Source of the DNA: a bacterium
Lineage (GTDB): Bacteria; Krumholzibacteriota; Krumholzibacteriia; JACNKJ01
DNA: 64,000 bases
Direction of reading: 5' to 3'
Assembly (NCBI GenBank): GCA_024231955.1
Contig: JAAEPZ010001024.1
Location: forward strand, 124,001 to 188,000
Shown piece by piece: positions 33,864 to 42,379 of this stretch. Position 1 is the first letter of the stretch. Every line of letters begins with the position of its first letter. The position numbers and the translations under genes are program-made. The notes under the pieces were generated by a model, which had not been told where the DNA came from, searched no databases, and saw only the letters and a program-made list of their open reading frames with translations.

Positions 33864-34532
33864 ATGAACTGCAAGCACCCAAATAGAGGATTTACTCTTA
33901 TAGAGGTGATCATCGCTGTTGCTCTTGTTGCGATTATGGCTGTCACAGTGGCACCGCCACTAGTTCAGAATATTAAAATGGGTAAGGTCACGCGAGCGCA
34001 AAGCGATGCGCAGACAATCGGCAATGCCGTACTCACGTTTTATAAGGATGTCGGGGAGTGGCCGGTAGTAATGCCGGATGGTCGTTATGCCTACAAACTG
34101 TTGGGCAACGCATCGATGGGTGGAGGAAACAGTGGCGTTCCGCGTGGGACCAATACGATAGCGGGGTCGGGAAGCTGGGATGACAATGGGCGAAGCATGA
34201 CCCTGACCGACGTACTCATTCGGAACAGTTCTAGTAGTGTTGCGGAGTTTTACAAGACTAGCAACAAGCCGCAGGAGACCCCCGGCTGGAATGGCCCTTA
34301 CCTGAGTAAGGTGCCTACCGATCCCTGGGGAAATCCGTATGCAGTCAATATCAGATGGTCCCGGTCGGCTATCGCCGGCAGCAATACTGCGGATTATGAC
34401 AAGCACAACTTGCTGGTCGTATCCGCCGGTCCCAACAAGATATTCGAGACATCATTGTCAGCGAATGTTGAGAATGAACAGCTGGGTGGAGATGACGTTG
34501 GGTTCATCTTCCAGCCGGCAAGCAGATATTGA
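33864..34532 (+). CDS. GspG-like major-type pseudopilin, paralogue A
   Basis: 222 residues from ATG 33864 (GGAGG 5 nt upstream). Leader MNCKHPNRG, then FTLIEVIIAVALVAIMAV, a canonical prepilin-peptidase site with Glu5. The C-terminal domain is GspG-like: LTFYKDVGEWPV, GWNGPYLSKVPTDPWGNPY, LLVVSAGPNKIFET. It has the same length and N-terminus as the gene at 34910 but uses different synonymous codons and more A/T-ending ones. It has its own promoter and terminator, so its level is set separately. Likely a fibre subunit of the pilus system encoded downstream. Confidence 0.9.
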   Translation: MNCKHPNRGFTLIEVIIAVALVAIMAVTVAPPLVQNIKMGKVTRAQSDAQTIGNAVLTFYKDVGEWPVVMPDGRYAYKLLGNASMGGGNSGVPRGTNTIAGSGSWDDNGRSMTLTDVLIRNSSSSVAEFYKTSNKPQETPGWNGPYLSKVPTDPWGNPYAVNIRWSRSAIAGSNTADYDKHNLLVVSAGPNKIFETSLSANVENEQLGGDDVGFIFQPASRY

Positions 34533-34589
34533 GCGAGATATTTGGTGAGGATTTGGTCTTGATTTGGTTTCGATTCCTGCCGTTCTCCT

Positions 34590-34624
34590 GCGTCCACTTC
34601 CCCCTGGGAGGTGGACGCTTTTTT
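34590..34624 (+). terminator. Rho-independent terminator of pseudopilin A
   Basis: GCGTCCACTTCCC (34590-34602) pairs with GGGAGGTGGACGC (34606-34618), one G-U, loop of 3, then six T (34619-34624). Confidence 0.9.
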
Positions 34625-34771
34625 ATATCCCAACACTCACCTGCCACTAGTGAGCCGTTACCCGATCGGACAGATCACGGCTTCTCATGAAATCCGGATC
34701 GACCTCACAATGACCTGTGCTTCCCGATAATTCCTCGTGATCAGGGGCATTTCCCGAACATATCACACTAC

Positions 34772-34787
34772 TGGAACGAGCTTTGCT
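34772..34787 (+). promoter_or_regulatory. Sigma-54-type -24/-12 promoter of pseudopilin B
   Basis: TGGAACGAGCTTTGCT differs from the consensus TGGCACG-N4-TTGCW at one position. The start would be near 34798, giving a ~110-nt leader. Sigma-54 control of pilins is known in Pseudomonas, Myxococcus and Geobacter. No enhancer-binding regulator is in the window. Confidence 0.65.
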
Positions 34788-34909
34788 GTTCCCCAGTGGA
34801 ACGTGTATCGAATGGTCAGATTTTGACCACATTCACCGGGTGTAACTTCATCCGGTGCGGAGAAGGCAGGCAGAGATTTCAAATTGATTCAAGTAACGGA
34901 GGACGGCAG

Positions 34910-35578
34910 ATGAAAGCCAATTACGGGCTCAAAGGATTCACACTGATCGAGGTGATCATCGCTGTGGCACTGGTCGCCATCATGGCTGTGGCTATCGCCC
35001 CGCCACTGGTGCAGAACATTAAGAGCGGCAAAGTGGCTCGGGCACAGAGCGACGCCAATACGATCTCAACCGCGATTCTGACCTTCTACAAGGATGTCGG
35101 CCATTGGCCGATGGAGACGAACACAACCGGCACGAACGCATCCAGGCTGGTTGGAAATGAATCGCTTGGCGGCGGGCTGATCGGTATTTGCGATGGCGTT
35201 AGATCTGTCGGTGGATCCAGATGGAATAACACCGGGGCCGTCAATACCCTCACCAGCGCCCTGATCACAAACCGGACCGCGAGCAGAGGCACCCTCTATA
35301 CGGTGAGCAAAAATCCCCATGTGACACCGGGCTGGAACGGACCCTACCTGGCCCGCGTGCCGCTGGATCCGTGGGGGAATCCGTACATCGTCAACATCCG
35401 CTTTGCCCCCGAGTCGACAACCGATAACGACCTGCATAACGTCATGGTGATTTCGGCGGGTCCGAACTCCTCTTTCGAGACGCCGTTCAATCCGAACAAA
35501 TACAACGAGCAGATCGGCGGGGATGATATTGGTGCGGTATTCCAGGGAGCATCTCGGTTTGTAGCGGATACGAATTAG
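34910..35578 (+). CDS. GspG-like major-type pseudopilin, paralogue B
   Basis: 222 residues from ATG 34910, GGAGG 7 nt upstream. Leader MKANYGLKG then FTLIEVIIAVALVAIMAV; the N-terminal 60 residues are nearly the same as paralogue A (APPLVQNIKSGKVARAQSDANTI, LTFYKDVGHWP). The C-terminal part keeps GWNGPYLARVPLDPWGNPY and VISAGPNSSFETPF but varies in the middle loop. It is 95 bp upstream of the ATPase gene and may drive read-through into the assembly operon. It should be processed by a prepilin peptidase encoded elsewhere. Confidence 0.92.
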   Translation: MKANYGLKGFTLIEVIIAVALVAIMAVAIAPPLVQNIKSGKVARAQSDANTISTAILTFYKDVGHWPMETNTTGTNASRLVGNESLGGGLIGICDGVRSVGGSRWNNTGAVNTLTSALITNRTASRGTLYTVSKNPHVTPGWNGPYLARVPLDPWGNPYIVNIRFAPESTTDNDLHNVMVISAGPNSSFETPFNPNKYNEQIGGDDIGAVFQGASRFVADTN

Positions 35579-35672
35579 TCGAACAGAATCCTCCGCCACC
35601 GCCAAGAAGCGGGTGGTGAGCGGGGGAGTTGCAGAGTCAATGGGATGAGCAGGAGCTAAACAGGGAGAAGCA

Positions 35673-37346
35673 ATGGGAGCGGGAAACTACTCCAGGCTGG
35701 GCGATATTCTATTGAAGTCCGGCCTCGTCAATGAGGAGAATCTGGACCTCGCCCTCAAGGAGCAAAACCAGACCGATGAGAAGCTCGGCGCAGTTCTGCA
35801 GCGGTTGGGAATCGTCACCGAAAAGGAGATCGGGCGTATCCTGGCCAGCCAGGCCGGCGTGTCGCATGTCTCCCTGCAGGAGGAGTGGATCCAGAAGGAG
35901 GCGGTAGAGGCCATCCCCTCCGATTTTGCGGAAAAGCACATGCTCTTTCCCATCTCCATCCGCGGCAACACCCTCTGCCTGGCGATGGCCAACCCCATGG
36001 CGATCGATGTCATCGATGAAGCCGCCCGGCTCACTGGTCACTATATAGAGGTGGTGCACGCCACCGAAGGTGACATCCAGGACACCCAGCGGCACCACTA
36101 CGGCCATACTGCCGATCTCAACAGCCTGATCGAGGAGAGCATCCAGCAGGCGCGACAGGCTCATGATGCCGGCGTGCACTCGGTGGAGGGCGACTCCCCC
36201 TTCGTTACCCTCGTCGACCTGATCATCCGCAAGGGGATAGACGAAAAGGCCACCGATATCCATGTCGAGGCCGAGGAGAAGCTGGTTCGCTGCCGTTACC
36301 GCATCGACGGGCGCCTCACCTCCGGTCTCTCCATGCCCAAGTCGCTCCAAAGTGTTCTCATCACCCGCATGAAGATCATGGCCGGGATGAACATCTCCGA
36401 AACGCGCATACCTCAGGATGGCCGCATCGCGGTCAAACACGACGAAAGAAAGATCGACCTACGGGTCTCGACCTTCCCGACCGTTCACGGGGAGACCATC
36501 GTCTCCCGTATCCTGGACAAGGACACACTCACCGTCGGCATCGACAAGATCGGGATGAGCAAGGCCGTCCTCAAGAGCTTCAAACGGGATATCACCCGTC
36601 CCAACGGCATCATCCTGGTCACCGGTCCGACGGGCTCCGGCAAAACAACCACCCTCTACTCGGCGCTCTCGTTCCTCAACAAACCCGACGTCAAGATGAT
36701 CACCCTCGAGGATCCGGTGGAATACGAACTCCCCCTGATCAATCAAGGGCAGGTCCAACCCAAACAGGGTTTCACATTCGCCGCCGGATTGCGCGCAATC
36801 CTCAGACAGGATCCGGACATTCTCCTCGTCGGCGAGATCCGCGATCAGGAGACGGCCCAGCTCGCAATTCGCGCGGCGCTGACCGGGCATCTGGTATTCA
36901 GCACTCTGCACACCAACGATGCCGTCGGCGCAATCCCCCGTCTGATCGATATGGGGATAGAGCCCTTCCTGCTCTCGGCCACACTTATCGGCATCATCGC
37001 CCAGCGACTCGTCCGCTCGATATGCCCCGTCTGCCGCATCAGTCAGGCGCCGACAGAGGAGCAGCTGGAGTTGCTCAACCTCGATATGAAGGGTGGGGAA
37101 TCCACATTCACTATTGGACGCGGTTGCCCCGCCTGTCGCGACACAGGTTACAAGGGGAGGCAGGCGGTCTTCGAGTATCTCCGTCTGGACGAAAAGATCC
37201 GCAAATTGATCAACAGCAATGCAACCCGGGACGAGATCCTGGAGCTCGCCCTAGAAAACGGCATGAACACCCTCCGCAACGACACCATGGACAAGGTGCT
37301 TCGCGGTCGGACCTCATTGAATGAAATGATGAGAGTTGTGGCATGA
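35673..37346 (+). CDS. Pilus/type II secretion assembly ATPase (PilB/GspE/MshE family) with MshEN domain
   Basis: 557 residues. Residues ~1-150 are an MshEN domain containing two spaced copies of the LGxxLxxxGxxxxxxLxxxLxxQ pattern (RLGDILLKSGLVNEENL and KLGAVLQRLGIVTEKEI), the c-di-GMP-binding signature. The C-terminal motor has Walker A GPTGSGKTTT (~residue 318), Asp box LEDPVEYELP, Walker B DILLVGEIRDQETA, His box STLHTNDA, and a tetracysteine zinc site (CPVC ... CPAC). It powers fibre assembly at the inner membrane and may be switched by c-di-GMP. It overlaps the next gene by 4 bp. Confidence 0.95.
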   Translation: MGAGNYSRLGDILLKSGLVNEENLDLALKEQNQTDEKLGAVLQRLGIVTEKEIGRILASQAGVSHVSLQEEWIQKEAVEAIPSDFAEKHMLFPISIRGNTLCLAMANPMAIDVIDEAARLTGHYIEVVHATEGDIQDTQRHHYGHTADLNSLIEESIQQARQAHDAGVHSVEGDSPFVTLVDLIIRKGIDEKATDIHVEAEEKLVRCRYRIDGRLTSGLSMPKSLQSVLITRMKIMAGMNISETRIPQDGRIAVKHDERKIDLRVSTFPTVHGETIVSRILDKDTLTVGIDKIGMSKAVLKSFKRDITRPNGIILVTGPTGSGKTTTLYSALSFLNKPDVKMITLEDPVEYELPLINQGQVQPKQGFTFAAGLRAILRQDPDILLVGEIRDQETAQLAIRAALTGHLVFSTLHTNDAVGAIPRLIDMGIEPFLLSATLIGIIAQRLVRSICPVCRISQAPTEEQLELLNLDMKGGESTFTIGRGCPACRDTGYKGRQAVFEYLRLDEKIRKLINSNATRDEILELALENGMNTLRNDTMDKVLRGRTSLNEMMRVVA

Positions 37347-38551
37347 AGGAGTTCCATTTCAAGGCACTCAGTCCCGCCGGCGAAACCATCAGTGGTTTCC
37401 GTCACTCCGCCGATGCCCTCACCCTTGAGCATGATCTGGCGGCCCAGAACCTGGTTCTCCTCAGATGCCGTACTGCGCCCGGGATCGCCGGCAAATTCAT
37501 TCACCGGCGACGTCGTCCGCGCTCTCAGGACTTGCGTGACTTCACGCTGCATATGGCCACCTGTCTCAGCGCAGGCATTCCACTGATTCAGGCACTTCGC
37601 GATTTTGAAGATACGTTGGGCGCGATACCCTTCAGAGAGATAGTCCGGGCGCTGCGTGGCGGAGTATCCGGCGGTACCCAGGTCACCGAAGCCATGAGCC
37701 ACCATCCGGAAGCCTTCTCGCCGTTGTACATCGCGTTGATCAGCGCCGGCGAGAAAACAGGTAGTCTGGACAACTCATTCGCTCAACTGGTGGACCATCT
37801 CGAGTGGCAGGAAAATCTCCAGGGGCAGGTCAAGCAGGCCATGCTCTACCCCATCATGCTCACCACGGCCGTCATCGGACTGTTCCTGCTCATGGTGATG
37901 TACGTCATCCCGCGGTTCATGGGTGTCTTCAAGGATATGGACTTCGAGCTGCCGGTCCTGACACGGCAGGTCATTGCCGTCGGTGACGCTTTCCAGATCT
38001 GGTGGCCGCTGGGACTGACCGTGATCATCCTGAGCGTGATCGGCTTCAAAATCACCATTCGCACCGAGGGTGGCCGTCGCTTCTTCGACAATCTGCTGCT
38101 GAATACGCCTGTTCTGGGCAACTTCGCATTGCGGCTGGCGTTGTCGCGCTTCGCCCGCAACTTCTCGACCCTTCTTGGCGCGGGTGTGGATATCATCCGT
38201 GTGCTTGAGATGCTGGAGCGGGTGGTCAACAACTCCATTCTGGCCAAGGACATCAAAGATGTGCGGATGTCCGTGGTGACCGGCAACGGCCTGGCCGAAT
38301 CCTTTTCCAGATACGAGCGTTTTCCGGCCCTTCTCCAACGCCTGATCGCCGTCGGGGAGAGCACAGGGCAGCTGGAGAAAACCATGGCCAAAGCGGGGCA
38401 CTATCTCGACAAGGATCTCCCCCGCACTCTGAAGCGGCTATTCACCTTCATGGAGGCCATCATCCTCGTGGTCCTGGGTGCGTTGATCGCCGTTGCGGCG
38501 TTGTCGATGCTCCTGCCGATCTTCTCAATCCAGGGACAGTTGATGAAATGA
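37343..38551 (+). CDS. Inner-membrane platform protein (PilC/GspF/MshG family)
   Basis: 402 residues. Two GspF domains with three helices: QDLRDFTLHMATCLSAGIPLIQALRDFE opening the first and LSRFARNFSTLLGAGVDIIRVLEML the second. Helices are visible at LYPIMLTTAVIGLFLLMVMYVIPRF, IWWPLGLTVIILSVIG and FMEAIILVVLGALIAVAALSMLLPIF. The N-terminal ~55 residues form the usual cytoplasmic lead-in. It interacts with the ATPase just upstream and overlaps both neighbours by 4 bp. Confidence 0.95.
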   Translation: MKEFHFKALSPAGETISGFRHSADALTLEHDLAAQNLVLLRCRTAPGIAGKFIHRRRRPRSQDLRDFTLHMATCLSAGIPLIQALRDFEDTLGAIPFREIVRALRGGVSGGTQVTEAMSHHPEAFSPLYIALISAGEKTGSLDNSFAQLVDHLEWQENLQGQVKQAMLYPIMLTTAVIGLFLLMVMYVIPRFMGVFKDMDFELPVLTRQVIAVGDAFQIWWPLGLTVIILSVIGFKITIRTEGGRRFFDNLLLNTPVLGNFALRLALSRFARNFSTLLGAGVDIIRVLEMLERVVNNSILAKDIKDVRMSVVTGNGLAESFSRYERFPALLQRLIAVGESTGQLEKTMAKAGHYLDKDLPRTLKRLFTFMEAIILVVLGALIAVAALSMLLPIFSIQGQLMK

Positions 38552-39606
38552 GCACCCTCACCCGCATTAAACCCCCTTTCGGCTTCTCGTACCTGGAGAG
38601 CCTGATCTCCCTGGCCATGCTGGCGATAATCGTCGTGGCCCTGTGTCCATCGGTTACCCAGCAGATTCAACATTCCCGCCAGGCCTCGACCGCCAGGGAG
38701 TTGGAGAACATCCAGAGTGCTCTCCTGGCCTACTACTCGGATATTGGCGATTTCCCGGCAGAGGAGATCGGTCTGATCGCCCTGATCAGGAATCCCGGCG
38801 AGGATGGTTGGGACGGTCCCTACCTCGATGCCGGCATTCGCGACCCCGAGCACGCGGTAACCACCGACGGATTCGGCACGACCTACATCTATGATCTGAC
38901 GCCAAGCACCAACCCTCATGATATTGCCGACCTCATCGTCATCAGCTGCGGCGCCGATGAGCAACTTGATCTGGACACGGACGGCATCTGGATGCTTGCA
39001 CGGATACCGCATGTGGATGATATGGCGATAACCGTCTCCGAGGCGCTCCATCATAGAGCCCAGGCCTACAGAAACCGCCTGCAGTTGCAGGTCATGGCTC
39101 GAGCGGCGGCCGATTCCGGCGAAAAAGATCATCTGATCGAAACCGACGTCAGCCAGAAGCTCTCGCGACGCGATAATCAGAGACGCAATTCCGCCCTGCG
39201 CAACCTTTACCTGTCTCGCCTGGAGCAGGCGGGTATGAGCCCCGTCGGTCTGATCGACAAACAGGATCAGGACACCAATTCGTTGCCCAGGAAGAGGGAG
39301 ACAATCCGCAGCGGTCTGCGCGGGAAGAGGATCAGGCTGGATATTGATCCCATCGCCAGGACCCGCATCTCGCTGGCCTTCATGCAAAGATTGATCGATA
39401 TCGACCCCGACCTGCCGCTGACAAACGATTGGGCCGGGGACAACGGCATGTATGAGCGTCTCGGTCTCGGCACGGAGTTCGCGGTCGATGCCTGGGCCAA
39501 CAACTATCATCTCAATATGATTACTCGACAGATATTCTCCGCCGGGCCGGATGGCAATGAGTGGACGATCCGCGATAATATTCCCGAGGGGAGTGGATAT
39601 TGGTAA
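38548..39606 (+). CDS. Atypical pseudopilin with long C-terminal extension
   Basis: 352 residues. A prepilin-like N-terminus with Gly before Phe and Glu at +5 (FGFSYLESLISLAMLAIIVVALCPS) but a longer leader than usual. Residues ~45-140 resemble GspG (LLAYYSDIGDFPAEEIGL, WDGPYLDAGI, DLIVISCGADEQLD). A further ~200 residues, mostly charged and helical (AQAYRNRLQLQVMARAAADSG, RRDNQRRNSALRNLYLSRLEQ), match nothing I know. The end again resembles a GspG tail (RQIFSAGPDGNEW). This reads like a pseudopilin split by an insertion. It overlaps both neighbours and probably primes or caps the fibre. Confidence 0.75.
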   Translation: MSTLTRIKPPFGFSYLESLISLAMLAIIVVALCPSVTQQIQHSRQASTARELENIQSALLAYYSDIGDFPAEEIGLIALIRNPGEDGWDGPYLDAGIRDPEHAVTTDGFGTTYIYDLTPSTNPHDIADLIVISCGADEQLDLDTDGIWMLARIPHVDDMAITVSEALHHRAQAYRNRLQLQVMARAAADSGEKDHLIETDVSQKLSRRDNQRRNSALRNLYLSRLEQAGMSPVGLIDKQDQDTNSLPRKRETIRSGLRGKRIRLDIDPIARTRISLAFMQRLIDIDPDLPLTNDWAGDNGMYERLGLGTEFAVDAWANNYHLNMITRQIFSAGPDGNEWTIRDNIPEGSGYW

Positions 39607-41090
39607 AGAATCATCAAGCATATTGCCTGACGCCGGAGTCTGACGCTTATCGGGTTGTCTGCCTGAAACCCACATCGGGGGAATTTGATTTCCTGGTGGA
39701 GTGGGATGATACGCTGTCCGTCTCCTCGACGAGGCAGGGGAAACGCTGGCGAGAGATGATCGCCCAGGAGAAGCGCACGACTCTGCTCATGGCCAGCGAC
39801 AAGGCCTCGCTCAACCAGATGCGTCTGCCCAATTTGAAGGTCAAAGAGCGCACCAATGCGATTCTGGGCATGATGCGGAAGCAACGTGGCCAGAATGATC
39901 GCAACTGGTATATCGATTTCTGCGAAGTGATCCACCCGGATGGCGATGTGCAGAGCGATCCCCGAAAGGTTTTTACGATCCTCTCGACCGAGGAGGAGTT
40001 CCTCAACAACCAACTCCTCCATCTCGCCGGTAGCGGTCTGCGTCCCACGCGCGCCATCCCCAAGCCTCTGGCGCTGGAAGCGCTCATGCGCAAGCACCAT
40101 CCTGAACTTCTGGAAGCGAAGGGGGCCTGGAATCTCGTCTACCTGGGTGAGAGCGAGAACTTTCTGATTATCGGTGATCGTTCCGGCCCGATACTGATTC
40201 GATCGCTCTCCGAGGATCTCTCGGACGGGGCGGACCCGGATGAGTATCTGCAACGCCTGGCTACCGAAGTTGAACGATCCAATTTCTTTGCACGACAGGG
40301 TGAAGTATCAACCGAAGTGACCAGTATCATCGTAACCGGTGAACCGGGTCTGGCCGACAGCATGCTCACGCTTCTGGACAAATCGGAAAACTTCGAACTC
40401 ATACGTTGGCTCCCGGAGGAGCGCTTCTCTTACGACGGCGCAGCCGCCTCGTGGCGGCAGGTTACGATGCTTGCCGGCGCCGTGATGCAGTACGAAAGCT
40501 ACAATCTCAATCTGATTCCGGTGCGGCGGGAGGATACTGTCGCCTGGAAACTGCGGCACTACTCCCTGCTGGGCACTGCGACCGCCACGCTCTGGCTCCT
40601 GCCACTCATTCTCGCCGGGAGCTGGCTCACCGGCGATATCCAGGACCGGATCGCCACTCAGCAATCGGTTCAACTTTCCCACTCGCGGGAGCAGGCTCGG
40701 GCGAGTGCGTACAATTATCTGGGCAACCTCAACCTGCTCACGCGCAACGATTTCCTCACGGAACTGGGTCCCGGCCGCGGCAACCTCGCCGGTTTCCTGC
40801 GCGACCTCTCCCAGCGCACACCCGATTCCGTCCGTCTGACGAACCTGGTGGTGGAGAGGACTGTGCGCGGCTACACGGTTACCATCGATGGCGACTGCCG
40901 CACCGGCAGCAGTCGCGATGCCCAGAATCAATTCCTCAAGTTGAAAGAGGCTCTGCGCAATTCCCCGCTGTTGTGCAAAGACGACGAGCCCATCTTCCTG
41001 GAGATTACCGGGGAGGAAAAGGTGTCAACCAAGCAGTCCATCGTCACGTTCAAACTCGCATACAGCATCAGCAAGGAGCTGTCGGGATAA
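39600..41090 (+). CDS. PilM-PilN fusion / GspL-like assembly protein
   Basis: 496 residues. The first ~310 look like an actin-like cytoplasmic domain of PilM/GspL type (LLMASDKASLNQMRLPNLK, NLVYLGESENFLIIGDRSGPILIRSL, IIVTGEPGLADSMLTLL). One helix follows near residue 322-345 (LLGTATATLWLLPLILAGSWLTG), then a PilN-like periplasmic domain (GNLAGFLRDLSQRTPDSVRLTNLVVERT). This is the layout of GspL or of fused PilM-PilN. It would link the ATPase to the periplasmic alignment complex. The start codon GTG/TTG region overlaps the previous stop; the next gene's ATG shares its stop codon's last base. Confidence 0.8.
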   Translation: MVKNHQAYCLTPESDAYRVVCLKPTSGEFDFLVEWDDTLSVSSTRQGKRWREMIAQEKRTTLLMASDKASLNQMRLPNLKVKERTNAILGMMRKQRGQNDRNWYIDFCEVIHPDGDVQSDPRKVFTILSTEEEFLNNQLLHLAGSGLRPTRAIPKPLALEALMRKHHPELLEAKGAWNLVYLGESENFLIIGDRSGPILIRSLSEDLSDGADPDEYLQRLATEVERSNFFARQGEVSTEVTSIIVTGEPGLADSMLTLLDKSENFELIRWLPEERFSYDGAAASWRQVTMLAGAVMQYESYNLNLIPVRREDTVAWKLRHYSLLGTATATLWLLPLILAGSWLTGDIQDRIATQQSVQLSHSREQARASAYNYLGNLNLLTRNDFLTELGPGRGNLAGFLRDLSQRTPDSVRLTNLVVERTVRGYTVTIDGDCRTGSSRDAQNQFLKLKEALRNSPLLCKDDEPIFLEITGEEKVSTKQSIVTFKLAYSISKELSG

Positions 41091-41737
41091 TGTTTAACCG
41101 GATCAAAACCTATCTGACCTCCGGTCATCGCTGGATAGTTACCCTGGTTGGCGTCGTCTGGCTGATCTCTTTCTTCCTGCTGGCACTGCCCAGGTATCGG
41201 GAATCTCTGCGCAAGGATCACCTGATTGATGATATAGCCATTCGCATCGATGAACTCAGCGGCTGGAATAAGAACCTGGCCATACAGGGCGAGGATGAGA
41301 TGACCTGGAAGACCGTCCTGGATTCCAGTTACGAGGAATACTTCCCGAAGGAGAGACAGGTCGGAAATGTCTTCCGTCAGATTGCCGGCGCGGCCGATCG
41401 CAGTGGAGTCGATCCGATCATGGTGCAGTCCCCGGGATCACGAAGCGAGATACCGGTCGCACCAATAACCTCCGGTTACTTTGAGGATGACTACACCTTG
41501 AACCTCATCAACAGGATGGGGCAAACCACCGATTCCAAACCCACGGCCATCACCAGAATCTCCCCCAACAGGTTGCGTGTTCGTTTCAATTCCACCTATA
41601 CGCAATTCGTCCATTTCATGGATGAACTGACGTTGATCCCACGTGCACTTTCCGTTAACTCGCTTTCCGTTCGGGACAGCAAGGAGGGCGTCACGGTCAC
41701 GCTGGAGATGGAGTACTATGCCCAAGCGTCAAACTAA
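41090..41737 (+). CDS. PilO/GspM-like alignment-complex protein
   Basis: 215 residues starting at the TAATG junction. One N-terminal helix (WIVTLVGVVWLISFFLLALPRY) followed by a short coiled segment and a periplasmic ferredoxin-like domain (ITRISPNRLRVRFNSTYTQFVHFMDELTLIPRALSVNSLSVRD), which is the PilO pattern of residue spacing. It would dimerise with the PilN-like domain encoded just upstream. It overlaps the next gene by 20 bp. Confidence 0.8.
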   Translation: MFNRIKTYLTSGHRWIVTLVGVVWLISFFLLALPRYRESLRKDHLIDDIAIRIDELSGWNKNLAIQGEDEMTWKTVLDSSYEEYFPKERQVGNVFRQIAGAADRSGVDPIMVQSPGSRSEIPVAPITSGYFEDDYTLNLINRMGQTTDSKPTAITRISPNRLRVRFNSTYTQFVHFMDELTLIPRALSVNSLSVRDSKEGVTVTLEMEYYAQASN

Positions 41738-42344
41738 ACTCTCCCAGGATCCGCGCGTCGCTGCAGTTGTGGTCATACTGATGATCATAACCGTAGCGCT
41801 GCGCCTGCCGGCTTTGCTCAAGGAGACCAATCCGGCGGCCACGCCCGACGTGCAGACCATGGGGCTGACTACCGCGGATGTCACCGAACTACAGCCCCCA
41901 CCCAACCTGCAGACCGTGAGCAAGGAGATATCGGAATGTCGCGGCCTGGTTCAGGCCGACATGACCGGCTCGGTCGCACCTGCACCGACCCCGCGCAAGG
42001 AGAACCTGCGCAATCCGTTCAGAGTCAGGTATGTCCCGACGAAGAAACGGGTCGTCAGGACAAGTCAGAGCGATGTTCAGCAGCACCAGCCCCTCGACTC
42101 CCTGCAGTGCGAGGCCGTTTTTCTGGGCAGCAACGCCTGCGCCATGATCAACGGCAAAGTCTTCTTCGTCGGCGACACGGTACGGGGATTCGAAGTTGAG
42201 ACGATCGACTCCGACGGCGTCAAGCTGAACGGCAAGGGACGGACTCTTAAACTCGATGTGATCAGGAGCGAAAGTTCGGAGCGCTCCAGCCTCGTTTTCA
42301 AGCCCGTAGCCAAAAACGAAACCATTGATGAGGATTCGCAATGA
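41718..42344 (+). CDS. PilP/GspC-like inner-membrane protein
   Basis: 208 residues from ATG 41718. N-terminal helix (VAAVVVILMIITVALRLPALL), a Pro/Thr-rich linker (PAPTPRKENLRNPFRVRY), then a small beta domain of HR/PilP type (LQCEAVFLGSNACAMINGKVFFVGDTVRGFEVETIDSDGVKL). It should bridge the inner-membrane complex and the secretin encoded next. The region around PRKENLRNPF is the characteristic PilP hinge. Its stop overlaps an in-frame ATG of the secretin gene, though the secretin more likely starts at 42380. Confidence 0.8.
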   Translation: MPKRQTKLSQDPRVAAVVVILMIITVALRLPALLKETNPAATPDVQTMGLTTADVTELQPPPNLQTVSKEISECRGLVQADMTGSVAPAPTPRKENLRNPFRVRYVPTKKRVVRTSQSDVQQHQPLDSLQCEAVFLGSNACAMINGKVFFVGDTVRGFEVETIDSDGVKLNGKGRTLKLDVIRSESSERSSLVFKPVAKNETIDEDSQ

Positions 42345-42379
42345 TGTGCCGGGAGAGGGAACTCCCAAGGAGAGTAACT

